Of a DNA stretch of 46,622 nt, positions 36,367 to 44,797 are shown piece by piece. This DNA comes from Hyphomicrobiales bacterium (GTDB lineage: Bacteria > Pseudomonadota > Alphaproteobacteria > Rhizobiales > Beijerinckiaceae): assembly GCA_900470775.1 (NCBI GenBank), contig UCBZ01000068.1:1-46622 (forward strand). The letters run 5' to 3'. The position numbers were made by a program, and so were the translations under genes. Each line of letters starts with the position of its first letter. The stretch's first letter is position 1. A model generated the notes under the pieces. It searched no databases. It saw nothing but the letters and a program-made list of their open reading frames with translations, and was not told where the DNA came from.

Positions 36367-36381
36367 GTAACGCCGCGTTAA
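36367..36381 (+). promoter_or_regulatory. CtrA-like site before the chemoreceptor gene
   Basis: GTAA (36367-36370), seven bases, then TTAA (36378-36381) is one base off the alphaproteobacterial CtrA motif TTAA-N7-TTAA. It lies about 52 bases before the chemoreceptor start. CtrA often controls motility and chemotaxis genes in this class, but a 15-base match can be chance. Confidence 0.3.
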
Positions 36382-36432
36382 GGGAAACCGCCGCCTAGTC
36401 GCGGTCCCGGCCTCCAACCGTCTGGCCGTCCT

Positions 36433-37785
36433 ATGACAACCCTCGTCGAAATCGTCAGATGCGAGATCGAAAAGCGCCTGCCGGTTTTCGGGCTCGATGA
36501 CAAGACTCGATCGCTCCTCCGCTGGCTGAAGCCCGTCGTCGAGGAGAATATCGAGCGGCTGTGCTACGTCGATTACCGACGGGCTCTGATCGTCCATGCC
36601 GACAAGACGGGGGATATCTCTGCCAGAATGGACGAAATGGTTGCCTGTGCTTCGCGCCATTTCTGCGTGTTGTTTGCTGCGAATTTCGACGAGGACTACG
36701 TCGCCTCGGTCGTCCGGTTCCGCAATATCGAGATTGCGTCGTCGCTTGGCGCCCGGTCGCGCCTGTCGATCGCAATGCGCCTGCTCGAGCCGATCTCGCT
36801 GGCGCTGGCGCGGAAAAACCGGTTCTCGCCGAGAAAATTGGCGCGCGACATGGAGATCGTCGGGCGGGTTTTCACGCTGGATATCAATACGACCATCGCG
36901 CTGGAGCAGCTGAAGCTCTCCCATGACGGCACCGCGCGACAAATCCGCCTCGCCGACGGCGCCGCCGATTTCCAGTCGAAAATGAAGCAGCTGAATCAGG
37001 CCGTCTACGATTCATCCGACCGCTTTCTCAAAAGCGCCGACCAGGCCTCGCAGATCAGCGCGGCCGCGGCTCACGAAACCGCCGAGGTCAGTTCGGCAGC
37101 GCGCCGGACCCGGGAAAGCGCGGCCGTGACCGCCTCGGCCACGGAACAGCTCTCGATGGCCGCCGCGGAGATCGGCAGCACGATGGAGCGGCACCGGGAT
37201 ACGGCTGTGCGTGGCGTCGCGGATGCGCTCAGGCTCTCCGACAATGTCGAAAGCCTCGGCGCCGTCGCAAACCAGATCGGCTCCGTCATCGGCCTGATCG
37301 CGGCCATTGCGACGCAAACCAATCTCCTGGCGCTCAATGCGGCGATCGAGGCGGCGCGTGCGGGCCCGGCAGGCCGCGGCTTTGCGGTGATCGCCGGCGA
37401 GGTGAAGGCCCTGGCCGGCCAAACGGAACTGGCGACCAGGGAGATCTCCGCCCAGATCACGGCGCTGCAGGCGATCGCAAACGGGTCCATCATCGGGGTC
37501 AGGTCGATCTCCGAAACCATTCGCGAGATGGAGACGGAAATGAGGTCGATCTCGGAACTCGCTTCAAAGCAGAGCGCGGCCACGGCGCTGATTTATGGCG
37601 ACGCGGCAGAGGTCTCGATGATCGCGGAAGGGACCATGACAAGCGCCGGGATCGTCCAGAACGCGGTCGGCATCCTGCACGAGACGACCGGGCAGGCGCG
37701 CGATCTGGCCCAGCAACTCCGATCGACCTCCGTCGAGCTCGACAGCGATATCGGGGATTTCGTCGGCTGGCTGGCCGTCACCTAG
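36433..37785 (+). CDS. Soluble chemoreceptor with globin-sensor-like domain
   Basis: This 450-residue methyl-accepting chemotaxis protein has no membrane segment. Residues 1-165 resemble a protoglobin (globin-coupled sensor) domain, including FDEDYVASVVRF (about 85-96). The C-terminal signalling domain has the kinase-contact tip IAAIATQTNLLALNAAIEAA (about 289-308) and GRGFAVIAGEVKALA. In true globin-coupled sensors a proximal histidine follows the FDEDYV stretch; here the aligned residue is E100 (NIEIASSL), so ordinary heme ligation looks lost. The ligand is therefore unknown. The stop codon is directly followed by a transposase remnant, so the C-terminus may have been reshaped. Confidence 0.88.
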   Translation: MTTLVEIVRCEIEKRLPVFGLDDKTRSLLRWLKPVVEENIERLCYVDYRRALIVHADKTGDISARMDEMVACASRHFCVLFAANFDEDYVASVVRFRNIEIASSLGARSRLSIAMRLLEPISLALARKNRFSPRKLARDMEIVGRVFTLDINTTIALEQLKLSHDGTARQIRLADGAADFQSKMKQLNQAVYDSSDRFLKSADQASQISAAAAHETAEVSSAARRTRESAAVTASATEQLSMAAAEIGSTMERHRDTAVRGVADALRLSDNVESLGAVANQIGSVIGLIAAIATQTNLLALNAAIEAARAGPAGRGFAVIAGEVKALAGQTELATREISAQITALQAIANGSIIGVRSISETIREMETEMRSISELASKQSAATALIYGDAAEVSMIAEGTMTSAGIVQNAVGILHETTGQARDLAQQLRSTSVELDSDIGDFVGWLAVT

Positions 37786-37919
37786 TCGAGCGCTTCTTCT
37801 CCAGGTTGAAGCAATTCCGCTGCGTCGCTACCCGCTACGACAAGCTCGCCGCCAACGTCCTCGCCATGGTCCAACGCGCTTCAATGCGGCTCTGGCTCCG
37901 TGCTTATGAGTCTACGGCC
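37786..37919 (+). pseudogene. IS5-family transposase 3' remnant
   Basis: In the frame of 37788 the translation reads ERFFSRLKQFRCVATRYD and continues KLAANVLAMVQRASMRLWLR, then AYEST. This is the C-terminal end of an IS5-type DDE transposase, a very common wording in Hyphomicrobiales. The rest of the gene is missing, and the expected stop after YEST is absent. It begins right at the chemoreceptor stop codon. Terminal repeats of the element were not found. Confidence 0.8.
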
Positions 37920-37959
37920 ACGGCTCGATGCGGATCCGCTGTCGGCCGCAGCGCCAGCA

Positions 37960-38466
37960 TCAAGCTGCGATGCCGCCCTGCGTCGCCGAATTCCCCCGCA
38001 GCATGTTGCGCAGGCGGTAGGCCAGGACGACGGGCGTCGGGAAGCGCTTGCGGCAGAAGGCGATCTTGCGGAGGTAGGTATCGATGCGCCAGGTCGCCCA
38101 GGTGCCGCCGGCGAAATAGCCGATATCCCCGGCGCGCAGCGTGCGCTGCGTCCCGTCCTCGGCGGTGACATGGACCTCGCCCTCGAGGATCACGACGGTT
38201 TCGTCCCAATCGAAGAACCAGCGGAATTCGCCGGCCGTGCACTCCCAGACCGCGGTGCTGGCGGTGTCGTCGCCGCTGCGGGAATGCAGCGCGACGCGCG
38301 CCTTCGGCGTGCCGGCAATGATCCAGGACGGCTCGATCGGCGCATCCTCCATCCCCAGATCGCCGGGTGCGTGCGCGACGAGCGGGCTCTGCTTGACCGG
38401 CTTCATGTCGGGCATCTGCCGGAGCATCATGGCAGCCGCCGTCGCGATCATCATCTTCAAGGCCAT
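37960..38466 (-). CDS. Cupin-domain protein (DUF861/EutQ-like)
   Basis: This 168-residue protein contains a single cupin barrel (about residues 75-140): TAVWECTAGEFRWFFDWDE, VVILEGEVHVTAEDG and LRAGDIGYFAGGTWATWRI are typical of the Cupin_3/DUF861 group. The substrate is unknown; such proteins often stand beside aminotransferase or catabolic genes. Start is uncertain: ATG 38466 (MALKMM) is used, but 38514 and later methionines (MKPVKQ) are also in frame. It is next to, and on the same strand as, the class V aminotransferase gene 157 bases upstream. Confidence 0.75.
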   Translation of the reverse strand: MALKMMIATAAAMMLRQMPDMKPVKQSPLVAHAPGDLGMEDAPIEPSWIIAGTPKARVALHSRSGDDTASTAVWECTAGEFRWFFDWDETVVILEGEVHVTAEDGTQRTLRAGDIGYFAGGTWATWRIDTYLRKIAFCRKRFPTPVVLAYRLRNMLRGNSATQGGIAA

Positions 38467-38623
38467 CGGCACCCCCCTATAGTCGGCCAAGCCATAGAGG
38501 ATGTTCGCAAACATAGGCCTTCGCCGACGCCTCGCATTCGAGCGAAGGCGTCGAGCTATTCTTCACGATGCGCAGGCGGGACACGCAGATGGTTGCAGCC
38601 CATCCGGCCCGGCCGAGCCTGCC

Positions 38624-39805
38624 TCAGGCCGTCGCCGCGCTCAGGGCGGCCACGGCTGCAGCCACGCCGCCCGAACCATGCGGCACGCTCCTGGCCTGCA
38701 GCGCGATCTCCACTGCGCCGAGGGTGCCAAGCAGCGTCGCCGCGCTGAAATGGCCCATATGCGCGATGCGGAAGGCCTTGCCGGTGTAGTCGCCGATGCC
38801 CAGCCCGAGCGAGACGCCGCAGACGTCGCGGGTGAAATCGGTGATCGTGGCGGCGTTGAAGCCCTCGACCAGGATGGTGGTGACCGAGGGCGACCGCTGC
38901 GCCGGCTCCGGCACGCTGAAGCTCAGCACCTGCCCGGTCTGCCAGGTTTCGATGGCGGCATGGGTGGCGCGGGCGAGGATGGCGTGGCGCTGCCAGATCG
39001 CCTCCAGCCCTTCCTCGAAGATCATGTCGAAGGCGGCGCGCAGGCCAAAGAGCAGATGCTCCGGCGCCGTGCCGCAATGCTTCATATAGGCGAGCGTGTT
39101 CATGCGGCCGGTCCAGTCCCAGTAGCCGGTGCGCATGTCGGCAAGAGCATGGGCCGCCATGGCTCTGGGGCCGGCGGCGACCACGGCGAGGCCCGGAGAG
39201 GACATCAGCCCCTTCTGCGAGGCCGACATGGCGACGTCGATGCGCCATTCGTCCATCTCGAAGGGCATGCAGCCGACCGAGGCGACGCCATCGACCATGA
39301 ACAGGGCAGGGTGGTTGGCGGCATCGATCGCCGCGCGGATCGCGGGAATGTCGTTGACGACGCCGGAGGCGGTGTCGACCTGCACCACCATCACGGCCTT
39401 GATCATGTGGCCGGTGTCGGCGCGAAGCCTCGCCTCGACCGCGGCCGGATCGACGGCGGCGCGCCAGCTGCCCGTGAGAACCTCGGTGTCGGCCCCCATG
39501 AAGCGCGCCATCTCGCCCCAGCCGATGGCGAAGCGGCCGCTCGCCAGCACCAGGACCTTGTCGCCGCGCGAGAGCACGTTGCTCAGTGCCGCCTCCCAGC
39601 CGCCATGGCCGTTGGCGGCGTAGACGAAGGTCTCGCCTTGCGTGCGGAAGATGCGCTTGAGATCGGCCAGGATCGACTCGGTCAGCCCGATGATCGACTG
39701 CGAGGAGAGCTCCTCCGCCGGGCGCATCATCGCCTGCATCACGCGGTCGGGAATATTGGTCGGCCCTGGCATGGCCAGGATCGGCCGGCCGTTTGCGATG
39801 CTCAT
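38624..39805 (-). CDS. Class V aminotransferase, alanine/serine-glyoxylate type
   Basis: This 393-residue PLP enzyme belongs to the alanine--glyoxylate/serine--glyoxylate aminotransferase group. The N-terminal MPGPTNIPDRVMQAM (about residues 12-26), the glycine-rich YAANGHGGWEAA, the cofactor aspartate D172 in MVDGVASVG and the PLP lysine K198 in SASQKGLMSSPG are present. It probably moves an amino group from serine or alanine to glyoxylate, as in the serine cycle or photorespiration-like metabolism, but the true substrate is uncertain. ATG 39805 fits the family start. It is divergent from the MFS gene. Confidence 0.88.
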   Translation of the reverse strand: MSIANGRPILAMPGPTNIPDRVMQAMMRPAEELSSQSIIGLTESILADLKRIFRTQGETFVYAANGHGGWEAALSNVLSRGDKVLVLASGRFAIGWGEMARFMGADTEVLTGSWRAAVDPAAVEARLRADTGHMIKAVMVVQVDTASGVVNDIPAIRAAIDAANHPALFMVDGVASVGCMPFEMDEWRIDVAMSASQKGLMSSPGLAVVAAGPRAMAAHALADMRTGYWDWTGRMNTLAYMKHCGTAPEHLLFGLRAAFDMIFEEGLEAIWQRHAILARATHAAIETWQTGQVLSFSVPEPAQRSPSVTTILVEGFNAATITDFTRDVCGVSLGLGIGDYTGKAFRIAHMGHFSAATLLGTLGAVEIALQARSVPHGSGGVAAAVAALSAATA

Positions 39806-39982
39806 CGGGGTGGAATCCTTTATCGGCCGCGCGATTGTCGCTCACGGGGCTGGCCCGAGGCCTTAGCGACAGATCAGGGGCTCAAGCAAGGCTTCCGCGG
39901 CTGTTTGGTCATGACATTCCTTGCTTGGATGCATGCCGTCCCTGCATGATTTCAGCTGGCGCCACGCCTCTTGCGGGTCCAA

Positions 39983-40006
39983 TCGGTTGGTTAGCCAGAC
40001 AACCGA
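39983..40006. promoter_or_regulatory. Inverted repeat between aminotransferase and MFS genes
   Basis: Seven-base arms tcggttg (39983-39989) and caaccga (40000-40006) with a ten-base spacer form a dyad centred about 46 bases before the MFS start. It could be an operator shared by the two divergent genes. Confidence 0.4.
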
Positions 40007-40040
40007 CGACCGCGATAAGACGCCAGACGAAACGCCGGAC

Positions 40041-41255
40041 ATGACCATCAGCACGCCCGCCCGCCTTTCCCATCATGCCGCCATGCCGGTCCTGATCGCG
40101 CTGAGCGCCACGCATCTGCTCAACGACATGATGCAGTCGCTGATCCCGGCGATCTATCCGATCATCAAGACCGCCTACGGGCTGGATTTCGGCCAGATCG
40201 GGCTGATCACGCTGACCTTCCAGATCACGGCCTCTCTGTTCCAGCCGCTGGTCGGTGCTTATTCCGACAAGAACCCGATGCCCTATTCGATGGTGGCGGG
40301 CATGGGCTTCACGCTGGCGGGGCTGATCGGGCTGGCCTATGCCGGCAGCTATCCGCTGCTGCTGCTTTCGGCGGGTTGCGTCGGGCTCGGCTCGTCGATC
40401 TTCCATCCCGAGGCGACCCGCATGGCGCGCAACGCATCGGGCGGCCGGCACGGGCTGGCGCAGGGCATCTTCCAGGTCGGCGGCCAGACCGGCGGCGCGC
40501 TCGGGCCGCTGCTTGCCGCCTTCATCATCGTGCCGCGCGGCCAGGCCAGCCTGGCCTGGTTCTCGGCCGCCGCGCTGCTCGCGATGATGCTGCTGACCTG
40601 GACGGCCGGGCGCTATGCCGAACTGCGGCGCCAGCAGGCAGCGACGCCATCGACCCCCAAGGGCGCGGCGGCCGCCGGTCCGGCCCGCTCGGCCGGCGCC
40701 GTGGTTCTGGCCGTGACGATCCTCGTCATCCTGCTGTTCTCGAAGAACGCCTATTCGCAGAGCTTCAGCTCGTTCTACACCTTCTACCTGATCGGCAAGT
40801 TCGGGGTGTCGGTGCAGAGCTCGCAGGTCATGCTCTTCCTGTTTCTCGCCTCGTCGGCGGCAGGCGCGTTGTTCGGGGGTATGCTGGGAGACCGGATCGG
40901 CCGGAACAAGATCATCTGGTTCTCGATCCTGGGCGCGCTGCCCTTCACGCTCGTCCTGCCCTTCGCCGACCTGTTCTGGACCGGCGTGCTGACGATCGTC
41001 ATCAACATGATCATGTCGAGCGCCTTTGCGGCCATCCTGATCTACGCGATGGAGCTGATGCCCGGTCGCATCGGCCTCGTCGGCGGGCTGTTCTACGGCC
41101 TGTCCTTCGGGCTCGGCGGCGTCGCGGCCGCGATCCTTGGCGAACTCGCCGACCAGATCGGCATCGACGCGGTCTACCGGATCTGCTCGTTCCTGCCTGC
41201 GATCGGACTGCTCGCCTGGTTCCTGCCGAAAATCCGTGAGCAGCGACACGGCTAG
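40041..41255 (+). CDS. MFS transporter, fosmidomycin-resistance (Fsr) type
   Basis: This 404-residue, 12-helix major facilitator resembles the fosmidomycin-resistance exporters. ALSATHLLNDMMQSLIPAIY (about residues 20-39), QITASLFQPLVGAYSD, GLGSSIFHPEATRMAR and GIFQVGGQTGGALGPL are characteristic. It may export drugs or a metabolite; actual substrates vary in this group. Start ATG 40041 (MTISTP) is preferred; the frame is open upstream to 39921. A 9-bp hairpin overlaps the stop codon. Confidence 0.9.
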   Translation: MTISTPARLSHHAAMPVLIALSATHLLNDMMQSLIPAIYPIIKTAYGLDFGQIGLITLTFQITASLFQPLVGAYSDKNPMPYSMVAGMGFTLAGLIGLAYAGSYPLLLLSAGCVGLGSSIFHPEATRMARNASGGRHGLAQGIFQVGGQTGGALGPLLAAFIIVPRGQASLAWFSAAALLAMMLLTWTAGRYAELRRQQAATPSTPKGAAAAGPARSAGAVVLAVTILVILLFSKNAYSQSFSSFYTFYLIGKFGVSVQSSQVMLFLFLASSAAGALFGGMLGDRIGRNKIIWFSILGALPFTLVLPFADLFWTGVLTIVINMIMSSAFAAILIYAMELMPGRIGLVGGLFYGLSFGLGGVAAAILGELADQIGIDAVYRICSFLPAIGLLAWFLPKIREQRHG

Positions 41256-41280
41256 GCCGGGGCGCCGCGATCCGGCCTAG
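41252..41280 (+). terminator. Hairpin at the MFS stop codon
   Basis: A perfect 9-bp stem (ctaggccgg at 41252-41260, ccggcctag at 41272-41280) includes the stop codon of the MFS gene. No T tract follows, so it may stabilise the mRNA end rather than terminate by itself. Confidence 0.5.
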
Positions 41281-41357
41281 CTGCTGCCGCAACTTGTCCT
41301 GCCGGCCCGTGATAGCATGGTGCCATCGAACAGGAGATCGTCATGCAGGAGGTCGCA

Positions 41358-41930
41358 ATGGATGAGCTGCGTCCCTACCGGGCGATGGCCTGCAACAATC
41401 TCTGGGCCAACCATCGATTGCTGAACGCCTGCGCCGGGCTGTCGCAGCAGGATTTCGTCGCGACGCGCACCGGGTTCTTCCCGAGCCTGCGCGCGACGCT
41501 GAACCACATCCTGATCATCGACCATTTCTATATCGACGCCATGGAAGGCGGCAGGCTCGGGCCCGCCGCCTGGGCCGATCCGGAGCCTTGCGCGACTCTG
41601 CCCGCCCTGCAGGCCGCGCAGGAGGCGATGGACCGGCGCCTGATCGCAGTCGTCGAGGCCGCCGCCGGGTCCGGCCTGGGTCGCGTCGTCGAGGTGCATC
41701 GCGGAGCGAGCATCCAGCGCGAGCGGCTCGACCGGCTGCTGCTGCACCTGTTCCAGCATCAGGTCCATCATCGCGGCCAGGCTCATGCCATGCTCAGCGG
41801 CACGACGGTGGCGCCACCGCAACTCGACGAGTTCTTCTCGGCCGGCGAGGCCGGGCTGAGGGCCGAGGAGTTCGCGGCGCTCGGCCTGACCGAAGCGATG
41901 GTCTGGGGAGATGGCGAATGCCTGGCCTGA
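41358..41930 (+). CDS. DinB family metal-binding protein
   Basis: This 190-residue, four-helix protein is of the DinB/DfrB-type superfamily. It shows the metal-ligand histidines in LNHILIIDHFY (about residues 46-56) and HQVHHRGQAHAML (about residues 135-147). Members include thiol transferases (for example with bacillithiol or mycothiol) and stress proteins; the partner here is unknown. ATG 41358 follows an AGGAGG site, but ATG 41343 also has a GGAG upstream. Confidence 0.85.
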   Translation: MDELRPYRAMACNNLWANHRLLNACAGLSQQDFVATRTGFFPSLRATLNHILIIDHFYIDAMEGGRLGPAAWADPEPCATLPALQAAQEAMDRRLIAVVEAAAGSGLGRVVEVHRGASIQRERLDRLLLHLFQHQVHHRGQAHAMLSGTTVAPPQLDEFFSAGEAGLRAEEFAALGLTEAMVWGDGECLA

Positions 41931-41988
41931 GCCTGCCCGGTCTCCGGGACGCGCTGACGAAATCCGGGGACAACCCTGCAAATGGCCC

Positions 41989-42017
41989 TTGAACAAAACA
42001 GGAACATGATTGATAGT
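41989..42017 (+). promoter_or_regulatory. ssb promoter with overlapping SOS (LexA) box
   Basis: The alphaproteobacterial LexA site GAAC-N7-GAAC is perfect at 41991-42005. It lies inside a promoter with TTGAAC (41989-41994), a 17-base spacer and GATAGT (42012-42017), so LexA would block RNA polymerase directly. The ssb start is about 72 bases downstream. Confidence 0.82.
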
Positions 42018-42089
42018 GGCGCGGTCAGCCGGTAGGGTCCGGCTCCGGTTGCAAGCCGGTTTCGATGTGCGCAGGAAATGGAGCCTCTC

Positions 42090-42635
42090 ATGGCTGGTAG
42101 CGTCAACAAGGTCATTCTGGTCGGCAATCTCGGCCGCGATCCCGAGGTCCGGCGTCTCGGCTCGGGCGAGCCGGTCGTCAACCTGCGCATCGCGACGTCG
42201 GAGACCTGGCGCGACAAGCAGTCGGGCGAGAAGAAGGAGCGCACCGAGTGGCACTCCGTCGTGATCTTCAACGAGAACCTCGCCAAGGTCGCCGAGCAGT
42301 ATCTGAAGAAGGGCTCGAAGATCTATATCGAGGGCCAGCTCCAGACCCGCAAATGGCAGGACCAGTCCGGCGTCGAGAAATACACCACCGAGATCGTGCT
42401 GCAGCGCTTCCGCGGCGAACTGACCATTCTCGACAGCCGCGGCCAGGGCGGTTCGGACGAGTATGGCGAGGGCGGCGGATCGATGGAGGATCGCTCCTCG
42501 GGCTCGTCCTTCGGCCGCTCCGGCCCCAGCAGCGGTGGTGGCGGCTCGCGCCAGCCGGCGATGGCGGGCGGTGGCGCCAGCAGCGGCGGCGGGCGCTCGT
42601 CCTCGAGCCATCTCGACGACGACATCCCGTTCTAG
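42090..42635 (+). CDS. ssb: Single-stranded DNA-binding protein
   Basis: This 181-residue protein coats single-stranded DNA in replication, repair and recombination. An N-terminal OB fold (MAGSVNKVILVGNLGRDPEV to about residue 112) is followed by a Gly/Ser-rich linker and the acidic tip DDDIPF that recruits partner proteins. ATG 42090 (MAGS) is the conserved start; a GGAG lies seven bases before it. The SOS box upstream implies damage induction. It stands about 5.9 kb from uvrA, though the two genes are often neighbours in this order. Confidence 0.97.
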   Translation: MAGSVNKVILVGNLGRDPEVRRLGSGEPVVNLRIATSETWRDKQSGEKKERTEWHSVVIFNENLAKVAEQYLKKGSKIYIEGQLQTRKWQDQSGVEKYTTEIVLQRFRGELTILDSRGQGGSDEYGEGGGSMEDRSSGSSFGRSGPSSGGGGSRQPAMAGGGASSGGGRSSSSHLDDDIPF

Positions 42636-43002
42636 AGTCTACTGACCGGGGTCTATTGATTTTACGCGGAACCGCGCGGTCATCCCGGGCTTGACCCGGG
42701 ATCCATTCCGGAACGCTTCCGATCGGGGTTCCGGAATGGATCCCGGATCTCCGCTTCGCTGCGTCCGGGATGACCCGCGTATTTGTCGGAAGGCAGCCAC
42801 GCCTTCGGGGCTGTTGCGCGAAGTATCCGCATCGGCCCGCCCCAAAGAATTGCACCGCGTCGTGCCGGGTTTCATCGGTGCGGCGCGGTTCTCATTTGTG
42901 AACCGGGTTTGCTGGTGGTTTGGGCTGGCACGCGGCTTGCGATACCCTGCGTCATTGCGGGGCCTGCCTCAGACAAGGCCTCCGGTCACAGGGGAGGCGG
43001 AG
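42636..43002. other. Intergenic gap holding a family A repeat
   Basis: Apart from the palindromic repeat at 42679-42774, the gap shows no gene. The end of it (about 42985-43000) contains a ggggaggcgg ribosome-binding site for the next gene. Confidence 0.6.
42679..42774. repeat. Dispersed palindromic repeat, family A (copy 6)
   Basis: Outer arms gtcatcccggg/cgtccgggatgac and a strong inner pair, gggatccattccggaa with its complement, are visible. It is the most perfect of the seven copies. Confidence 0.9.
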
Positions 43003-44589
43003 ATGACGACACGGCGCGGATTCCTGGCAGGCGGCGCGGCGGCGCTGACCCTCTCTGCACCACGGCTCGCAGGGGCCGCAGATGCAAAGGTCCTGAAGTT
43101 CGTACCCCAGGCGGACCTCGCGGTCGTCGATCCGATCTGGACGACTGCAACGGTGACGCGCAACCACGCCTTCATGGTCTACGACACGCTGTTCGGGCAG
43201 GACGAGACCTACAAGGCGCAGCCGCAGATGGCCGAGGGCGCGGTAGCCGATACTGACGGCAAGGTCTGGACCATCCGGCTGCGCGACGGGCTGACATTCC
43301 ATGACGGGGCGCCTGTGCTGGCGCGGGATTGCGTCGCCAGCCTGACGCGCTGGGGCAAGCGCGATTCCTTCGGCCAGACGCTGTTTGGCCTGACCGACGA
43401 GCTGGCGGCGGTCGACGACCGGACCCTGCGTTTCCGGCTGAAGAAGCCGTTTCCGCTGCTGCCCGATGCGCTCGCCAAGATGACCGCCTTCATGCCGGTG
43501 ATCATGCCGGAGCGGCTGGCTCTGACGGATGCCTTCACCCAGGTCACCGAGGTCGTCGGCAGTGGGCCGTTCCGCTTCGTCGCGGCCGAGCGCCAGTCCG
43601 GCAGCCGCGCCGTCTACGAGAAATTCGCGGGCTATGTCCCGCGTGGCGACGGCAAGCCGGGCCGGACCGCCGGCCCAAAAATCGTGCATTTCGAGCGGGT
43701 CGAGTGGCACACGCTGCCCGATCCGGCGACGGCGGCGGCTGCGCTGCAAAGCGGCGAGATCGACTGGGTCGAGCAGCCCTTGCCCGATCTCTTGCCGGTA
43801 CTGGCGAAAAATCCGGCGATCGAGGTCGTCATCAAGGAGACCACCGGCGCGGTCGCGATCATGCGGATGAACCATCTGCATCCGCCCTTCGACAATCCGG
43901 CGATCCGCCGCGCCATGCTGCTGGCGATCGACCAGGCGGAGTTCATGGAAGCGGTCGGCGGGCCCGACAAGGCGCTCTGGCGCGCCGGCGTCGGCGTGTT
44001 CCCGCCGGGCACGCCGATGGCGAGCGATGCCGGTATGGAGGTGCTGAACAGCCCGCGCGATATCGGCCGGGTCAAGCAGGCGCTGGCGGCGGCCGGCTAC
44101 AAGGGCGAGAAGGTCGTGCTGCTCGGCGTCACCGATCTCGCCAATCTCAAGGCCGAATGCGAGGTCGCCGGCGAGATGCTGAAGCGCATCGGCATGAATG
44201 TCGACTACCAGACCATGGATTGGGGCACGGTCGTCGCCCGGCGCGCCAAGAAGGAGCCGCCGGAGCAGGGCGGCTGGAACTGCTTCTTCACGGGCTGGGC
44301 CGGGCTCGACATGTTCGACCCCGTCGGCCATCTCTCGCTGCGCGGCAACGGTGCCAGCGCCTGGCCGGGCTGGCCGGTGGCGCCGAAGATCGAGGCGCTG
44401 CGCGATGCCTGGATCGAGGCGCCGGACCTCGCCGCCCAGCAGAAGATCGCCGCCGACATCCAGCGCCAGGTCTTCGAGGACGTGCCCTATGCGCCGCTCG
44501 GCCAGTATTTCCAGCCGACGGCCTATCGCAAGACGATCACCGGCGTGCTGCCGAGCTTCCCGACCTTCTGGAACGTCCGGCGGGTCTGA
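43003..44589 (+). CDS. ABC transporter solute-binding protein, family 5
   Basis: This 528-residue periplasmic protein belongs to the peptide/nickel/opine-type solute-binding family (SBP_bac_5). It begins with a twin-arginine signal (TTRRGFLAGG, then a hydrophobic run and an Ala-Gly-Ala-Ala cleavage area near residue 26). The family stretch WTIRLRDGLTFHDGAPVLARD (about residues 91-111) and VVGSGPFRF are present. The ligand is probably a peptide or amino-acid-like compound, but this is a guess. Permease and ATPase genes are not adjacent within the window. A GGGGAGG site precedes ATG 43003. Confidence 0.9.
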   Translation: MTTRRGFLAGGAAALTLSAPRLAGAADAKVLKFVPQADLAVVDPIWTTATVTRNHAFMVYDTLFGQDETYKAQPQMAEGAVADTDGKVWTIRLRDGLTFHDGAPVLARDCVASLTRWGKRDSFGQTLFGLTDELAAVDDRTLRFRLKKPFPLLPDALAKMTAFMPVIMPERLALTDAFTQVTEVVGSGPFRFVAAERQSGSRAVYEKFAGYVPRGDGKPGRTAGPKIVHFERVEWHTLPDPATAAAALQSGEIDWVEQPLPDLLPVLAKNPAIEVVIKETTGAVAIMRMNHLHPPFDNPAIRRAMLLAIDQAEFMEAVGGPDKALWRAGVGVFPPGTPMASDAGMEVLNSPRDIGRVKQALAAAGYKGEKVVLLGVTDLANLKAECEVAGEMLKRIGMNVDYQTMDWGTVVARRAKKEPPEQGGWNCFFTGWAGLDMFDPVGHLSLRGNGASAWPGWPVAPKIEALRDAWIEAPDLAAQQKIAADIQRQVFEDVPYAPLGQYFQPTAYRKTITGVLPSFPTFWNVRRV

Positions 44590-44666
44590 GATGGGCGTTT
44601 GATCGTCGCGCTCCCATTCAGGGAGCCGGCCGCAGTTGGAGCTTGGTGATTTCGCAGGGAAATACG

Positions 44667-44775
44667 CCGTCATCCTGGGCGGCCGAAGGCCGTCCCGGGA
44701 TCCATCGTAGGACACGACAGAGCTCTATGATGGATCCCGGAGCGGCGCCGCTTCGCGGCTTGTCCAGGATGACGG
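44667..44775. repeat. Dispersed palindromic repeat, family A (copy 7)
   Basis: Outer arms ccgtcatcctgg and ccaggatgacgg and inner gggatccat/atggatccc are visible. It lies between the solute-binding protein gene and the convergent VOC gene. Confidence 0.9.
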
Positions 44776-44797
44776 CGCGCGATTCCCGAGCACTTGG

